Shown in pieces: positions 1 to 7,313 of a stretch of 14,691 bases of DNA (its first letter is position 1; the number at the start of each line of letters is the position of its first letter). This DNA comes from an uncultured Christensenella sp. Lineage in GTDB: Bacteria; Bacillota; Clostridia; Christensenellales; UBA1242. The notes beneath the pieces are model-generated. The model saw only the letters and a list, made by a program, of their open reading frames with translations. It ran no database searches and was not told the origin of the DNA. The translations under genes and the position numbers were made by a program. The stretch lies in contig CASFFI010000053.1 in the NCBI GenBank assembly GCA_949293925.1, forward strand, positions 1 through 14,691, in the 5' to 3' direction.

Positions 1-261
1 ATATTTAGTAGCTTCAACTTTTACAAAAGGTGCTGAAACAAGTTTTGCAAGTCGTCTTGCGATTTCTGTTTTACCCACACCGGTTGGGCCTTTTAATATA
101 ATATTTTTTGGTGTAATTTCATCTTTCAAAGATGGGTCTAAAGCACTTCTTCTATACCTATTTCTAAGAGCGATTGCAACTGCTTTTTTCGCTTTATCTT
201 GACCCACAATATATTCATCAAGTTTTTCTACAATTTCACTACAACTTAAAACCTTATTCAC
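1..261 (-). CDS. hslU: HslU (ClpY) ATPase subunit of the HslVU protease, 5' part only
   Basis: This is the N-terminal 87 codons of the AAA+ unfoldase that feeds substrates to the HslV peptidase in the cytoplasm; the rest lies beyond the left edge. The translation contains a family-typical [19 protein letters not shown] segment (residues 17-35), the Walker A motif GPTGVGKT (58-65), and [21 protein letters not shown] directly after it. The start is GTG at 259-261: no ATG lies nearby, a GGAGGAG ribosome site sits 4 bases upstream inside hslV, and the reading frame matches the HslU N-terminus from there. It overlaps the end of hslV by 8 bp, which suggests translational coupling of the two subunits. 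Identity is secure; completeness cannot be judged. Confidence 0.96.
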   Translation of the reverse strand, partial: MNKVLSCSEIVEKLDEYIVGQDKAKKAVAIALRNRYRRSALDPSLKDEITPKNIILKGPTGVGKTEIARRLAKLVSAPFVKVEATKY

Positions 262-790
262 TTAACTCCTCCACAACAAAATTTTTGTTTGTAAACACGC
301 AAAGGTCGCTTGCTATATCCATAGCCTTTAAAGCAATATCTTTTGCATCAAGGTCAGTATTTCTAACCAAAGCTTTAGCAGCAGATAAAGCATAATTACC
401 GCCACTACCTATAGCACACACGCCATCATCAGGCTCAATAACATCACCCACACTTGTAACTATTAATAGTTGAGTTTTATCAGCTACAATCATTAAAGCA
501 TTAGTGTTACCTTTTGGATTTTCCCTTATTGACTTTGCAAGTTCAACAGCGCTTCTAATCAAGCTACCTGAATATTTTGAAAGCATTTTTTCAAATTGTT
601 CGCAGAGACTAAAAGCATCAACAGTAGTGCCTGCAAATCCAACTAAAATGTTATCATTAAAAAGTCGTCTAACTTTGTGTGCATTACTTTTAAATATTAC
701 ACTTTCCCCCATTGTTACTTGACCATCACCAATAATTACTGTTTTTTTACCCTTTTTAACTGCTAAAATAGTTGTTCCTCTTAAATCCAT
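254..790 (-). CDS. hslV: HslV (ClpQ) threonine peptidase of the HslVU protease
   Basis: This is the proteolytic core of the two-part HslVU protease, a proteasome beta-like N-terminal threonine hydrolase. The 178 residues match the family length. After a short propeptide (MDLRG) comes TTILAV, so Thr6 is the predicted nucleophile after processing. Further family motifs are GDGQVTMG (21-28), KVRRL (39-43), GFAG (51-54), EPDDG (119-123) and IGSGGNYA (127-134). The start ATG has an AAGGAT site 6 bases upstream. The segment between AVELAK and ALM (about residues 87-97, [11 protein letters not shown]) lacks the LRKLE sequence usual in this family and is one residue shorter than the E. coli protein. 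Coupled to hslU downstream; the usual upstream neighbour codV/xerC is absent. Confidence 0.96.
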   Translation of the reverse strand: MDLRGTTILAVKKGKKTVIIGDGQVTMGESVIFKSNAHKVRRLFNDNILVGFAGTTVDAFSLCEQFEKMLSKYSGSLIRSAVELAKSIRENPKGNTNALMIVADKTQLLIVTSVGDVIEPDDGVCAIGSGGNYALSAAKALVRNTDLDAKDIALKAMDIASDLCVFTNKNFVVEELSE

Positions 791-1010
791 AAATAATCCT
801 TTTAATAATAAAATAAATAATTTAATTTTTTCTATAGTTTAATTTTTTTGTTTGTTAAATAAATATCCTTTAAAATATTTCAATACTAAAATAGTTCATT
901 TTATAACGCTTTAAAGACTTTTTATATGTCTATGCCTATATAATAATTTAATTAATAATTTCCAATATAAATATATTATTTTAACGAATAAACAAATTAA
1001 TATTATCAAT
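791..1010. other. Non-coding gap between topA and hslV
   Basis: This AT-rich stretch has no supportable ORF and no strong terminator. In Bacillus the same place in the gene order holds trmFO and codV/xerC. I see no recognisable remnant of either. It contains the candidate hslV promoter. Confidence 0.6.
831..858 (-). promoter_or_regulatory. Candidate promoter for hslVU
   Basis: On the minus strand TTAACA (858-853) and TATAGA (836-831) are separated by 16 bp, placing a start about 35 bases before the hslV ATG. Both boxes are imperfect and the region is very AT-rich, so chance is a real alternative. The location fits the need for a promoter, because hslV is 220 bp away from topA. Confidence 0.35.
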
Positions 1011-3107
1011 TTAATTGCCATTTTGAGTATCATCAAATTTTTCGCTATAATTACAACCTCGCTTGTGACATTTTAAGATTTTACCTTCTTTTAATTCTCT
1101 TAAATATAGCATTTCGCCACAATTAGGACAAATTTTACCCGTTGGCAAATACCAAGATACAAAATCGCAGTTAGGATAGTTATCACAACCATAGAAGGCT
1201 CTGCCCTTTTTGCTTTTTTTCAAACTAACAGAAGACCCGCATTTTGGACAAACCCCTAATTGTTCATCTGATTCAGTTTTTGCAATATTCATTGTATTTT
1301 TGCATACAGGGAAATTAGAACAAGCCAAAAATTTACCAAATTTACTTTCCCTATAAACCATTTCACCGCCACATTTATCGCATTTTATACCTGATTTATT
1401 AGGTTCAAGTTTGACATTTTCGCTAGTTTTATACGCTTCGATTAATTTTTTTTCAAAATCCCAGTAGAAATCATTTACCAAATTTCTCCAATTCAATTTA
1501 CCAAATTCGACTTCATCAAGATTTTTTTCCATATCTGCAGTAAACTTAATATTCATAAGATCAGTAAAATATTTTTCCAAATATTCTGTTACTTGAAAGC
1601 CTAGTTCAGTAGGGACAAGCATTTTGCCGTCTTTTTTAATATATTGCCTATTCAAAATGGTAAGAATAGTTGAAGCGTAAGTTGCAGGACGACCTATTCC
1701 TTTATCTTCCATTTCTTTTACCATACTTGCCTCAGTAAAACGAACAGGTGGTTTTGTAAATTTTTGTTCACTTTCCAATTTTTCAATCTTTACTGTTTCG
1801 CCAATATTTAGATTTGGAATATCAATTCCTATGGCATCTTCGCCGTCCAACTTATACACTTTTGTAAAACCATCAAATTTTAAAGCCTTTCCGCTTGATT
1901 TCAAGCCATATTCTCCACAAGTTAAAGTTACTTGTAAACTATCATATTGAGCGTTAGACATTTGGCTTGCAATAAATCTATTAAATATCAAAGTGTACAT
2001 CTTTAAAAAGTTTTCGTCAATTTTTCCCTTTAAATTTTCTGGAGTTCTATTAAGGTTAATAGGACGAATTGCCTCGTGAGCATCTTGAGCACTTTTTTTA
2101 GAACTATATATATTGAATTTTTTAGGAGCATAATTTGCGCCATACTTTTCAATGATATAATTTTTAGCCATAATTTGTGCTTGTTCTGAAACTCTTGTAC
2201 TATCCGTTCTTATATAAGTAATCAAAGCCACCTTTCCTTCACCCTGAATACTAACACCTTCATATAAATTTTGTAAAATTGAGGTAACTTGTTTCAATGA
2301 CAATTTTAATTTATTAATAGCATCTTGTTGTAAAGTAGAAGTAATATATGGAGCATTTGGTTTATTAGAAACGACTTGACTTTTTATATCAGATACAACA
2401 AGTTTATTGCAACGCAAAAAATCCAGCACTGATTGTGCTTCCTGCTGAGATTTCAAATCTATCTTTTTGCCATTTTTAGTTTCTAAACTGAATTTAAAAG
2501 AATGTGAATCGTCTAACTTGTTTAAAAGACCAAAAATATTCCAATATTCACTAGGCACGAAAGAATTAATTTTCTTTTCACGCTCAACAATAATTTTAAG
2601 AGCAACCGATTGTACTCTACCTGCAGACAATTTACCCTTAATTTTTCTAGATAATAATGGAGATAACTTATAACCCATCAATCTATCTAGAACACGCCTA
2701 GCAGTTTGCGCTGCTACTATATTATAATCAATTGATCTAGGATTTTGAATACTTTTTAAAATTGCATCTTTTGAAATTTCATTAAATGAGGTTCTAACTT
2801 TAGCATAATTATCAAGACCTAAAATTGTTAAAATATGCCAAGAAATTGCTTCTCCCTCTCTATCCGGGTCGGTAGCCAAATAAACTTCATCAGCCTTTTT
2901 ATATAAGTCAAGCATCTCTTTTACTACCTGTTTTTTATCGCTTAAAATTTCGTAACTAGGTTCAAACCTTTTATTTACATCTACACCTAATTTATTTACA
3001 GGCAAATCACGAATATGTCCTTTGGTTGCAAAAACTGTATAATCCTTACCAAGATATTTTTGAATAGCTTCTTTTTTACCTGGTCCCTCAATTAAAACTA
3101 ACTTCAT
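1011..3107 (-). CDS. topA: DNA topoisomerase I (type IA)
   Basis: This enzyme relaxes negative supercoils by cutting one DNA strand through a 5'-phosphotyrosine link. The 698 residues are normal for a Bacillota TopA. The TOPRIM domain begins at residue 1, with the acidic motif ATDPDREGEA around residues 78-86. The catalytic tyrosine is Tyr298 in LITYIRTDS. The C-terminus carries three four-cysteine zinc modules, with Cys at 576/579/596/602, 620/623/641/647 and 660/663/680/685. The first TOPRIM strand reads LIEGPGKKEA where VESPAKAKT is usual; the catalytic Glu (residue 7) and the Lys at the aligned position are kept. The ATG lies 2 bp after the dprA stop, so the two genes are co-transcribed and probably translationally coupled. 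Confidence 0.98.
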   Translation of the reverse strand: MKLVLIEGPGKKEAIQKYLGKDYTVFATKGHIRDLPVNKLGVDVNKRFEPSYEILSDKKQVVKEMLDLYKKADEVYLATDPDREGEAISWHILTILGLDNYAKVRTSFNEISKDAILKSIQNPRSIDYNIVAAQTARRVLDRLMGYKLSPLLSRKIKGKLSAGRVQSVALKIIVEREKKINSFVPSEYWNIFGLLNKLDDSHSFKFSLETKNGKKIDLKSQQEAQSVLDFLRCNKLVVSDIKSQVVSNKPNAPYITSTLQQDAINKLKLSLKQVTSILQNLYEGVSIQGEGKVALITYIRTDSTRVSEQAQIMAKNYIIEKYGANYAPKKFNIYSSKKSAQDAHEAIRPINLNRTPENLKGKIDENFLKMYTLIFNRFIASQMSNAQYDSLQVTLTCGEYGLKSSGKALKFDGFTKVYKLDGEDAIGIDIPNLNIGETVKIEKLESEQKFTKPPVRFTEASMVKEMEDKGIGRPATYASTILTILNRQYIKKDGKMLVPTELGFQVTEYLEKYFTDLMNIKFTADMEKNLDEVEFGKLNWRNLVNDFYWDFEKKLIEAYKTSENVKLEPNKSGIKCDKCGGEMVYRESKFGKFLACSNFPVCKNTMNIAKTESDEQLGVCPKCGSSVSLKKSKKGRAFYGCDNYPNCDFVSWYLPTGKICPNCGEMLYLRELKEGKILKCHKRGCNYSEKFDDTQNGN

Positions 3108-3109
3108 AA

Positions 3110-4189
3110 TTAAATTCCCATATAATAATTACCAGCAAGTTTTTGAACCTTACCAGCAAGTTCTAAGTCTAACAGAAATATATTAAGTTCGCTAGGCGAT
3201 AATTTAGTAAAATGTAAAATATCGTCAAAACTTTTCTTTTCAGACCTTATATAATCTAATATAACACTAGCCTTTTTGTCAAGAGAATTTTCAGTTTGTT
3301 TTACTTGAATCGGCAAAACATTCAATGTGTCAAAAACTTGTTTTGCATCTAACAAAGGGATTGCCTGCATATCTTTGATTGCGACATTACACCCCTCGCT
3401 AAACCTAGAATTTATATTTCCAGGTACTGCAAAAACCTCTTTATTAAATTCAATAGCATAATTTTTTGTGTGCATTGTTCCGCTTTTTAAAGAAGCTTCA
3501 GTTATTACGACTGCATCTGACAATGCTGCTATTATTCTGTTTCTTATAGGAAACATATACGAAAGATTTTCAGTGTCTGGTGGGTTTTCCGACACCACCA
3601 AATTGCTTTTACAAATTTCAGCAAATAATTGAGCATTTGATTTTGGATAAATTTTGTTATGCCCACCAGCAATTACTGCGATTGTCCCTGTACCTTCATT
3701 CAAAGCAGTTTTATGAGCGATAGTGTCAACGCCGGTCGCAAGCCCAGAAATAATAGTAAGTCCAGCTTGTGCAAATTCAGAGCATAACTTTTTTGTTATA
3801 ATTTTACCATAATTAGATGGGTGTCTAGTCCCAACCACACTAACAGAAAGACTGTTTAATAGTTGAAGATTTCCTTTGCAGTATAAACATAGCGGAGGTG
3901 AAGAAATTTCTAATAATTTTTTAGGATAATTATTAGACATAAATGTTATTATTTCAATTCCTTGCAGTTTATATTTAGTCATCAACTTTTCAAAATATTC
4001 TTTATCAGCCACTTTTAACAACATATCATATTCATCTTTTGAAATAATACTGCTAACTTCAACCTTACACTTTTTTATATAGTCTAAAATGCTTCCTAAA
4101 TGCGAAAAAAATCTAAATAATTTAAACTTTTTTTCATACGATATTTCTATGCTATCTATAATTATAGCATTTATTTCATCTGCTACCAT
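3110..4189 (-). CDS. dprA: DNA processing protein DprA (Smf)
   Basis: DprA binds incoming single-stranded DNA during transformation and loads RecA. The 359 residues contain a Rossmann-like core with VVGTRHPSNYG (118-128), GLATGVDTIAH (149-159), AVIAGGHNKIYP (171-182), FPIRNRIIAALSD (213-225), EASLKSGTMHT (231-241) and FAVPGN (253-258). The region after about residue 305 looks like the DprA winged-helix domain. The motif usually written SGSLITA reads SGTMHTK here. The start ATG has an AGGAGA site 4 bases upstream. It directly precedes topA (2-bp gap). comM lies 303 bp upstream on the same strand, so competence or recombination genes are grouped. I found no convincing separate promoter for it. 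Confidence 0.97.
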   Translation of the reverse strand: MVADEINAIIIDSIEISYEKKFKLFRFFSHLGSILDYIKKCKVEVSSIISKDEYDMLLKVADKEYFEKLMTKYKLQGIEIITFMSNNYPKKLLEISSPPLCLYCKGNLQLLNSLSVSVVGTRHPSNYGKIITKKLCSEFAQAGLTIISGLATGVDTIAHKTALNEGTGTIAVIAGGHNKIYPKSNAQLFAEICKSNLVVSENPPDTENLSYMFPIRNRIIAALSDAVVITEASLKSGTMHTKNYAIEFNKEVFAVPGNINSRFSEGCNVAIKDMQAIPLLDAKQVFDTLNVLPIQVKQTENSLDKKASVILDYIRSEKKSFDDILHFTKLSPSELNIFLLDLELAGKVQKLAGNYYMGI

Positions 4190-4492
4190 AATTCTCCTAA
4201 TAAAATTTGCTTTAATTTCATATTTTAATGCTAAATATTAATTGATATTTAATCGTAAAATATTAAAACAATAACATCAAAGATTAAAATGTGTGCCGAC
4301 ATTTAATCTTTAATAAATTAAATTTGCTTAATAATATAAGACATTAATTCAACAAATATACACTTCAACTTTTTAATAATTAATATAAAATTTTATCTTT
4401 AATAATATTCACTTTAATTATCAATAAATAATATAAAATTAAATTCAAATAAATCTGTATATTAATATAAAACTGCTTTTTTTAAATGAAAT
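4190..4492. other. Non-coding gap between comM and dprA
   Basis: About 300 bp of AT-rich sequence without a supportable gene. Its only clear structure is the hairpin at 4279-4311, listed separately. No good promoter for dprA-topA was found, so these genes may depend partly on read-through from comM. Confidence 0.6.
4279..4311 (-). terminator. Hairpin between comM and dprA, possible weak terminator
   Basis: The arms AAAGATTAAAATGT (4279-4292) and ACATTTAATCTTT (4299-4311) pair over 13 bp with one bulged A. They enclose the loop GTGCCG, which is unusually GC-rich for this region. No clean T-tract follows on the minus strand, so it could be a weak terminator, an RNA stability element or an operator. 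Confidence 0.3.
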
Positions 4493-6025
4493 CTATTGAA
4501 AATATTTAGTGTCTTTGCCACGATATTGAATTGCTTCTGCAATATGTTTTGGCAAAATATCATCACTTCCATCTAGGTCTGCAATAGTTCTAGAAATTTT
4601 TAAAATTCTATTGTAACCTCTAGCCGACATGTCTAAAAGTTTGAAAGCCCGTTCAATTAATGCCTTGCATTCAGCCGATAAAACGCAATATTTTCTAATA
4701 TCATTTTCAGTCATTGCACTGTTACAAAATATATTACTGCCTTTGAATCTCTCTAATTGAATTTTTCTAGCGAAATCAACACGCTTTTTAATTTCACAAG
4801 AGGGTTCTTCTAACTGTTCGCTTGAAATATCTTCAAATTTAACATTATTAACATCTACATGCAAATCTATTCTGTCCATAATAGGTCCAGAGATTCTGTT
4901 CAAATAATTCTTTATCATACTGTCCGTGCACGAACATTTACCGGTTTCATCACCATAATGCCCACAAGGACAAGGGTTCATACTAGCAACAAGAGTAAAC
5001 TTACATGGGTAAGTAATTGCTTGACTTTGTCTAGAAATAGTAACAAAACCATCTTCTAAAGGAGAGCGTAATGTTTCAATAACTTTTCTATTAAACTCTG
5101 GCAATTCATCTAAAAATAGCACACCATTGTGTGCAAGACTAATTTCTCCAGGGACACATTTTGCAGTACCACCAATTAACGAGATTTTAGTTGCCGTATG
5201 ATGAGGTGCTCTAAACGGCCTATTAACAACTATCCCTGTGTCTCTATCTAAAACACCTGCCACGCTATGTATTTTTGTAATTTCCAACGCCTCTTCAAAT
5301 GTTAAATCTGGCAATATACTAGGAAAACATTTTGCAAGCATAGTTTTGCCTGCACCTGGAGGCCCTACCATAATTATATTATGACCACCCGCCGCCGCAA
5401 TTTCCAACGCGCGTTTTGCACTAGCCTGACCTAAAACATATTTAAAATCATAATTAGATTTAATTGCTTGCTTTTTCTTATCAAATGAGCAAAGTTCAAC
5501 ACTATGTAATATTTTTTCGCCGGATAAAAATTTGACACACTCATTTAAGTCTTTTACAGCATATACTTCAATGCCAGAAATATATCTAGCCTCTGAGATA
5601 TTATCAAAAGGAATAATAAATTTTTTAAAACCTTTTTCTTTAGCATTGATTAGCATAGGTAAAACGCCGTTAACTCTGGTTACTTTGCCATCTAAAGACA
5701 ATTCCCCAAATATTACAAAACTATCTATATCAAAAGAAGTGAATTTTTTACTAGCGAGCAAAATAGAAACTGCAATAGGAAGGTCATAAATACTACCCTC
5801 TTTTTTAGCATCAGCAGGTGCAAGATTTACAATTATTTTGTTAACAGGGAAATCCATATTACTATTTTTTATAGCCGACTTTACTCGTTCTCTGCTTTCT
5901 TTAACAGTGGTATCTGGAAGACCAACAATTTCCATACCAGGAAGACCTGAATGAATATCAACTTCTACCTTAACCACAAAACCTTCTAATCCAACTAAAC
6001 CAAAACTATTTATTATAGCGAACAT
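4493..6025 (-). CDS. comM: ComM/YifB family AAA+ ATPase (magnesium-chelatase-like)
   Basis: This is a full-length (510 residues) member of the YifB/ComM family. In naturally competent bacteria ComM is a hexameric helicase that promotes branch migration during recombination. The N-terminal domain has the family-typical GLPGMEIVGLPDTTVKESRER (28-48) and NLAPADAKKEGSIYDLP (67-83). The ATPase core has Walker A GPPGAGKT (221-228) and Walker B GVLFLDELPEF (301-311). A cysteine-rich segment NPCPCGHYG..GKCSC (350-366) and PIMDRIDLHV (381-390) follow, then the C-terminal Mg-chelatase domain. The start ATG has a GAGGT site 4 bases upstream and a good promoter further up. It leads toward dprA and topA, and is divergent from the helix-turn-helix gene at 6423. 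Confidence 0.96.
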   Translation of the reverse strand: MFAIINSFGLVGLEGFVVKVEVDIHSGLPGMEIVGLPDTTVKESRERVKSAIKNSNMDFPVNKIIVNLAPADAKKEGSIYDLPIAVSILLASKKFTSFDIDSFVIFGELSLDGKVTRVNGVLPMLINAKEKGFKKFIIPFDNISEARYISGIEVYAVKDLNECVKFLSGEKILHSVELCSFDKKKQAIKSNYDFKYVLGQASAKRALEIAAAGGHNIIMVGPPGAGKTMLAKCFPSILPDLTFEEALEITKIHSVAGVLDRDTGIVVNRPFRAPHHTATKISLIGGTAKCVPGEISLAHNGVLFLDELPEFNRKVIETLRSPLEDGFVTISRQSQAITYPCKFTLVASMNPCPCGHYGDETGKCSCTDSMIKNYLNRISGPIMDRIDLHVDVNNVKFEDISSEQLEEPSCEIKKRVDFARKIQLERFKGSNIFCNSAMTENDIRKYCVLSAECKALIERAFKLLDMSARGYNRILKISRTIADLDGSDDILPKHIAEAIQYRGKDTKYFQ

Positions 6026-6068
6026 ATTACCTCTAATTAAATAAACCCAAAAAATTTAAGTTCATACA

Positions 6069-6097
6069 AGTATATCACACATTTGTTCTAAATACAA
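6069..6097 (-). promoter_or_regulatory. Promoter of comM with extended -10
   Basis: On the minus strand TTGTAT (6097-6092), a 17-bp spacer and TATACT (6074-6069) form a sigma-A-like promoter. The -10 is preceded by TGA, giving the extended -10 form TGATATACT. The predicted leader is about 37 bases long. Confidence 0.6.
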
Positions 6098-6347
6098 TAG
6101 TGTAAAATTAATTTTTATTTTTTGAATATTTTTTTATAAATTAAACAAATAAATATTTAAATAAATAAGTCGTAAAATTTACCTTATAATTGTTTTTATA
6201 TAATTAAAAAATAGTATAATAACTTTTATAACCATTATATAGATAAATAATTGCCATTTAATCCATTGTATAAAATAATTAACAAAATAATTAAAAATTA
6301 TATTACTATGCATAAAATAAAAATTATTGTTAACACTTAATATTATA

Positions 6348-6418
6348 CACCCTCACAACTCTCTAACGCAAGCATTTAGTTTAAAATTTATTTAAAATTA
6401 TAGAAAGTAGTGAGAGTG
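6348..6418 (+). promoter_or_regulatory. Inverted repeat in the leader of the helix-turn-helix gene
   Basis: CACCCTCAC (6348-6356) and GTGAGAGTG (6410-6418) are inverted copies with one mismatch; ACTCTC at 6358-6363 could pair with the same right arm instead. The right arm ends 4 bases before the ATG at 6423 and contains the only purine-rich candidate ribosome site. It could be an operator for autoregulation, or a leader hairpin that hides the ribosome site. The basis is sequence symmetry only. Confidence 0.35.
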
Positions 6419-6422
6419 TCAA

Positions 6423-6863
6423 ATGAATGATTTTCAAGAAAGATTACAAGAATTATTAGTTGAAAATAATATATCAAGGTTAAAGTTATCAAAATCTTTA
6501 AATATATCTTCGACTACAATAAATGGTTATTTTAACAAAAATTATTATCCAAAAATTGAGATTGCAATAACTATGTCTAACTATTTTAACTGTTCGCTTG
6601 ATTTTTTATTTGGTCTAAGTGATAAAAAAGAAATTTTGAAGAAAAACTTTAATACTTTTTTTGAAAATTTTAATAAATTAATAAAATCTAGTGGACTATC
6701 TATTGCACTGACTATGAAAAATCTAAATATGAGTGAATACAATTATTACAGATGGCGTGATGGTTTATTACCTAAAACTATTAATTTAATTGATATAGCA
6801 AAATATTATAATGTAAGTATTGACTATATTCTTGGCAACACTTTAAATACTAAAACAAAATAA
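6423..6863 (+). CDS. Small regulator with two tandem XRE-type helix-turn-helix domains
   Basis: The 146-residue protein looks like two XRE/Cro-type DNA-binding domains in a row with almost nothing else. Domain 1 spans about residues 5-67 and ends in YFNCSLDFLFGLS (54-66). Domain 2 spans about 79-140 and ends in YYNVSIDYILGNT (128-140). The two tails align with an offset of 74 residues, which indicates an internal duplication. The first domain has a typical LSKSLNISSTTINGYF recognition region (22-37); the second (MKNLNMSEYNYYRWRDG, 98-114) is more diverged. It is the only plus-strand protein gene here. The ribosome site is weak (GAGAG) and lies inside an inverted repeat. Likely a repressor; target unknown. 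Confidence 0.82.
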   Translation: MNDFQERLQELLVENNISRLKLSKSLNISSTTINGYFNKNYYPKIEIAITMSNYFNCSLDFLFGLSDKKEILKKNFNTFFENFNKLIKSSGLSIALTMKNLNMSEYNYYRWRDGLLPKTINLIDIAKYYNVSIDYILGNTLNTKTK

Positions 6864-7308
6864 AATATATTATTATTGAAAATTAAAAATTTTATTATGT
6901 AACTAATTTATTAATAGTTATTAAATGTTTTTCTTAATTGTTTGAACTAATATCAATATAAAAAGAAAATTTATTCAATACAAGAATGAGTTCTTTTAGT
7001 GATACATCGGCATATAAATAAATTCAATCAAATATATCAATAAAATAATTTATTAGTAAATTAGTAAAATTGATTATTTTTAAAATGTTATAAAATGAAA
7101 AAGAACTTTACTCTTTTGATAAAGTTCTTTAACTATATGTCTATTAATTGCACATTATATCATTCCATTTAATTTTTAATAATAATCACAAATTACAAAT
7201 TAGAACATTTCTTTTAAGTTTTAATAATAATCACAAACTACAAATTAGAACATTTCTTTTAAGTTTTATATAATTGTAAATCGCACGCTACATTATTTCT
7301 TTTAAATT
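6864..7308. other. Convergent non-coding region with repeats and a terminator
   Basis: It lies between the 3' ends of the helix-turn-helix gene and the VirB6-like gene. It holds a hairpin terminator (7099-7130) and a four-unit 45-bp repeat (7146-7313). From 6864 to about 7098 I see only AT-rich sequence without a gene or a clear plus-strand terminator. Confidence 0.6.
7099..7130 (-). terminator. Terminator of the VirB6-like gene
   Basis: AAAGAACTTTA (7100-7110) and TAAAGTTCTTT (7120-7130) form a perfect 11-bp stem with a 9-base loop. On the minus strand it is followed by TTCATTTTATAACATTTT. It lies about 180 bp after the stop codon, so the transcript would include the 45-bp repeats. Confidence 0.55.
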
Positions 7309-7313
7309 TTAAT
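7146..7313. repeat. 45-bp tandem repeat, four units with graded decay
   Basis: Two adjacent 45-bp units at 7174-7218 and 7219-7263 differ at one base. A left copy fits the same phase and matches at 21 of 27 positions over 7146-7172. A right copy (about 7264-7313, shifted by 2 bp) keeps CTTTTAA and a TCGCACGCTACA counterpart of TCACAAACTACA, and runs over the stop codon of the VirB6-like gene. The units touch each other with no spacers, so this is not a CRISPR array. No IS-like ends were seen. Confidence 0.85.

Larger units (their letters stand above)
6026..6422. other. Divergent intergenic region between comM and the helix-turn-helix gene
   Basis: It holds the comM promoter near its left end and an inverted repeat near the helix-turn-helix gene start. 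The middle is A/T-runs with no supportable ORF. A -10-like TATTAT at 6341-6346 could serve the regulator gene, but I see no matching -35. Confidence 0.55.

Noticed and set aside
7174..7263. Possible CRISPR repeats
   Set aside because: The 45-bp units are directly adjacent with no unique spacers, only two are well kept, and there are no cas genes.
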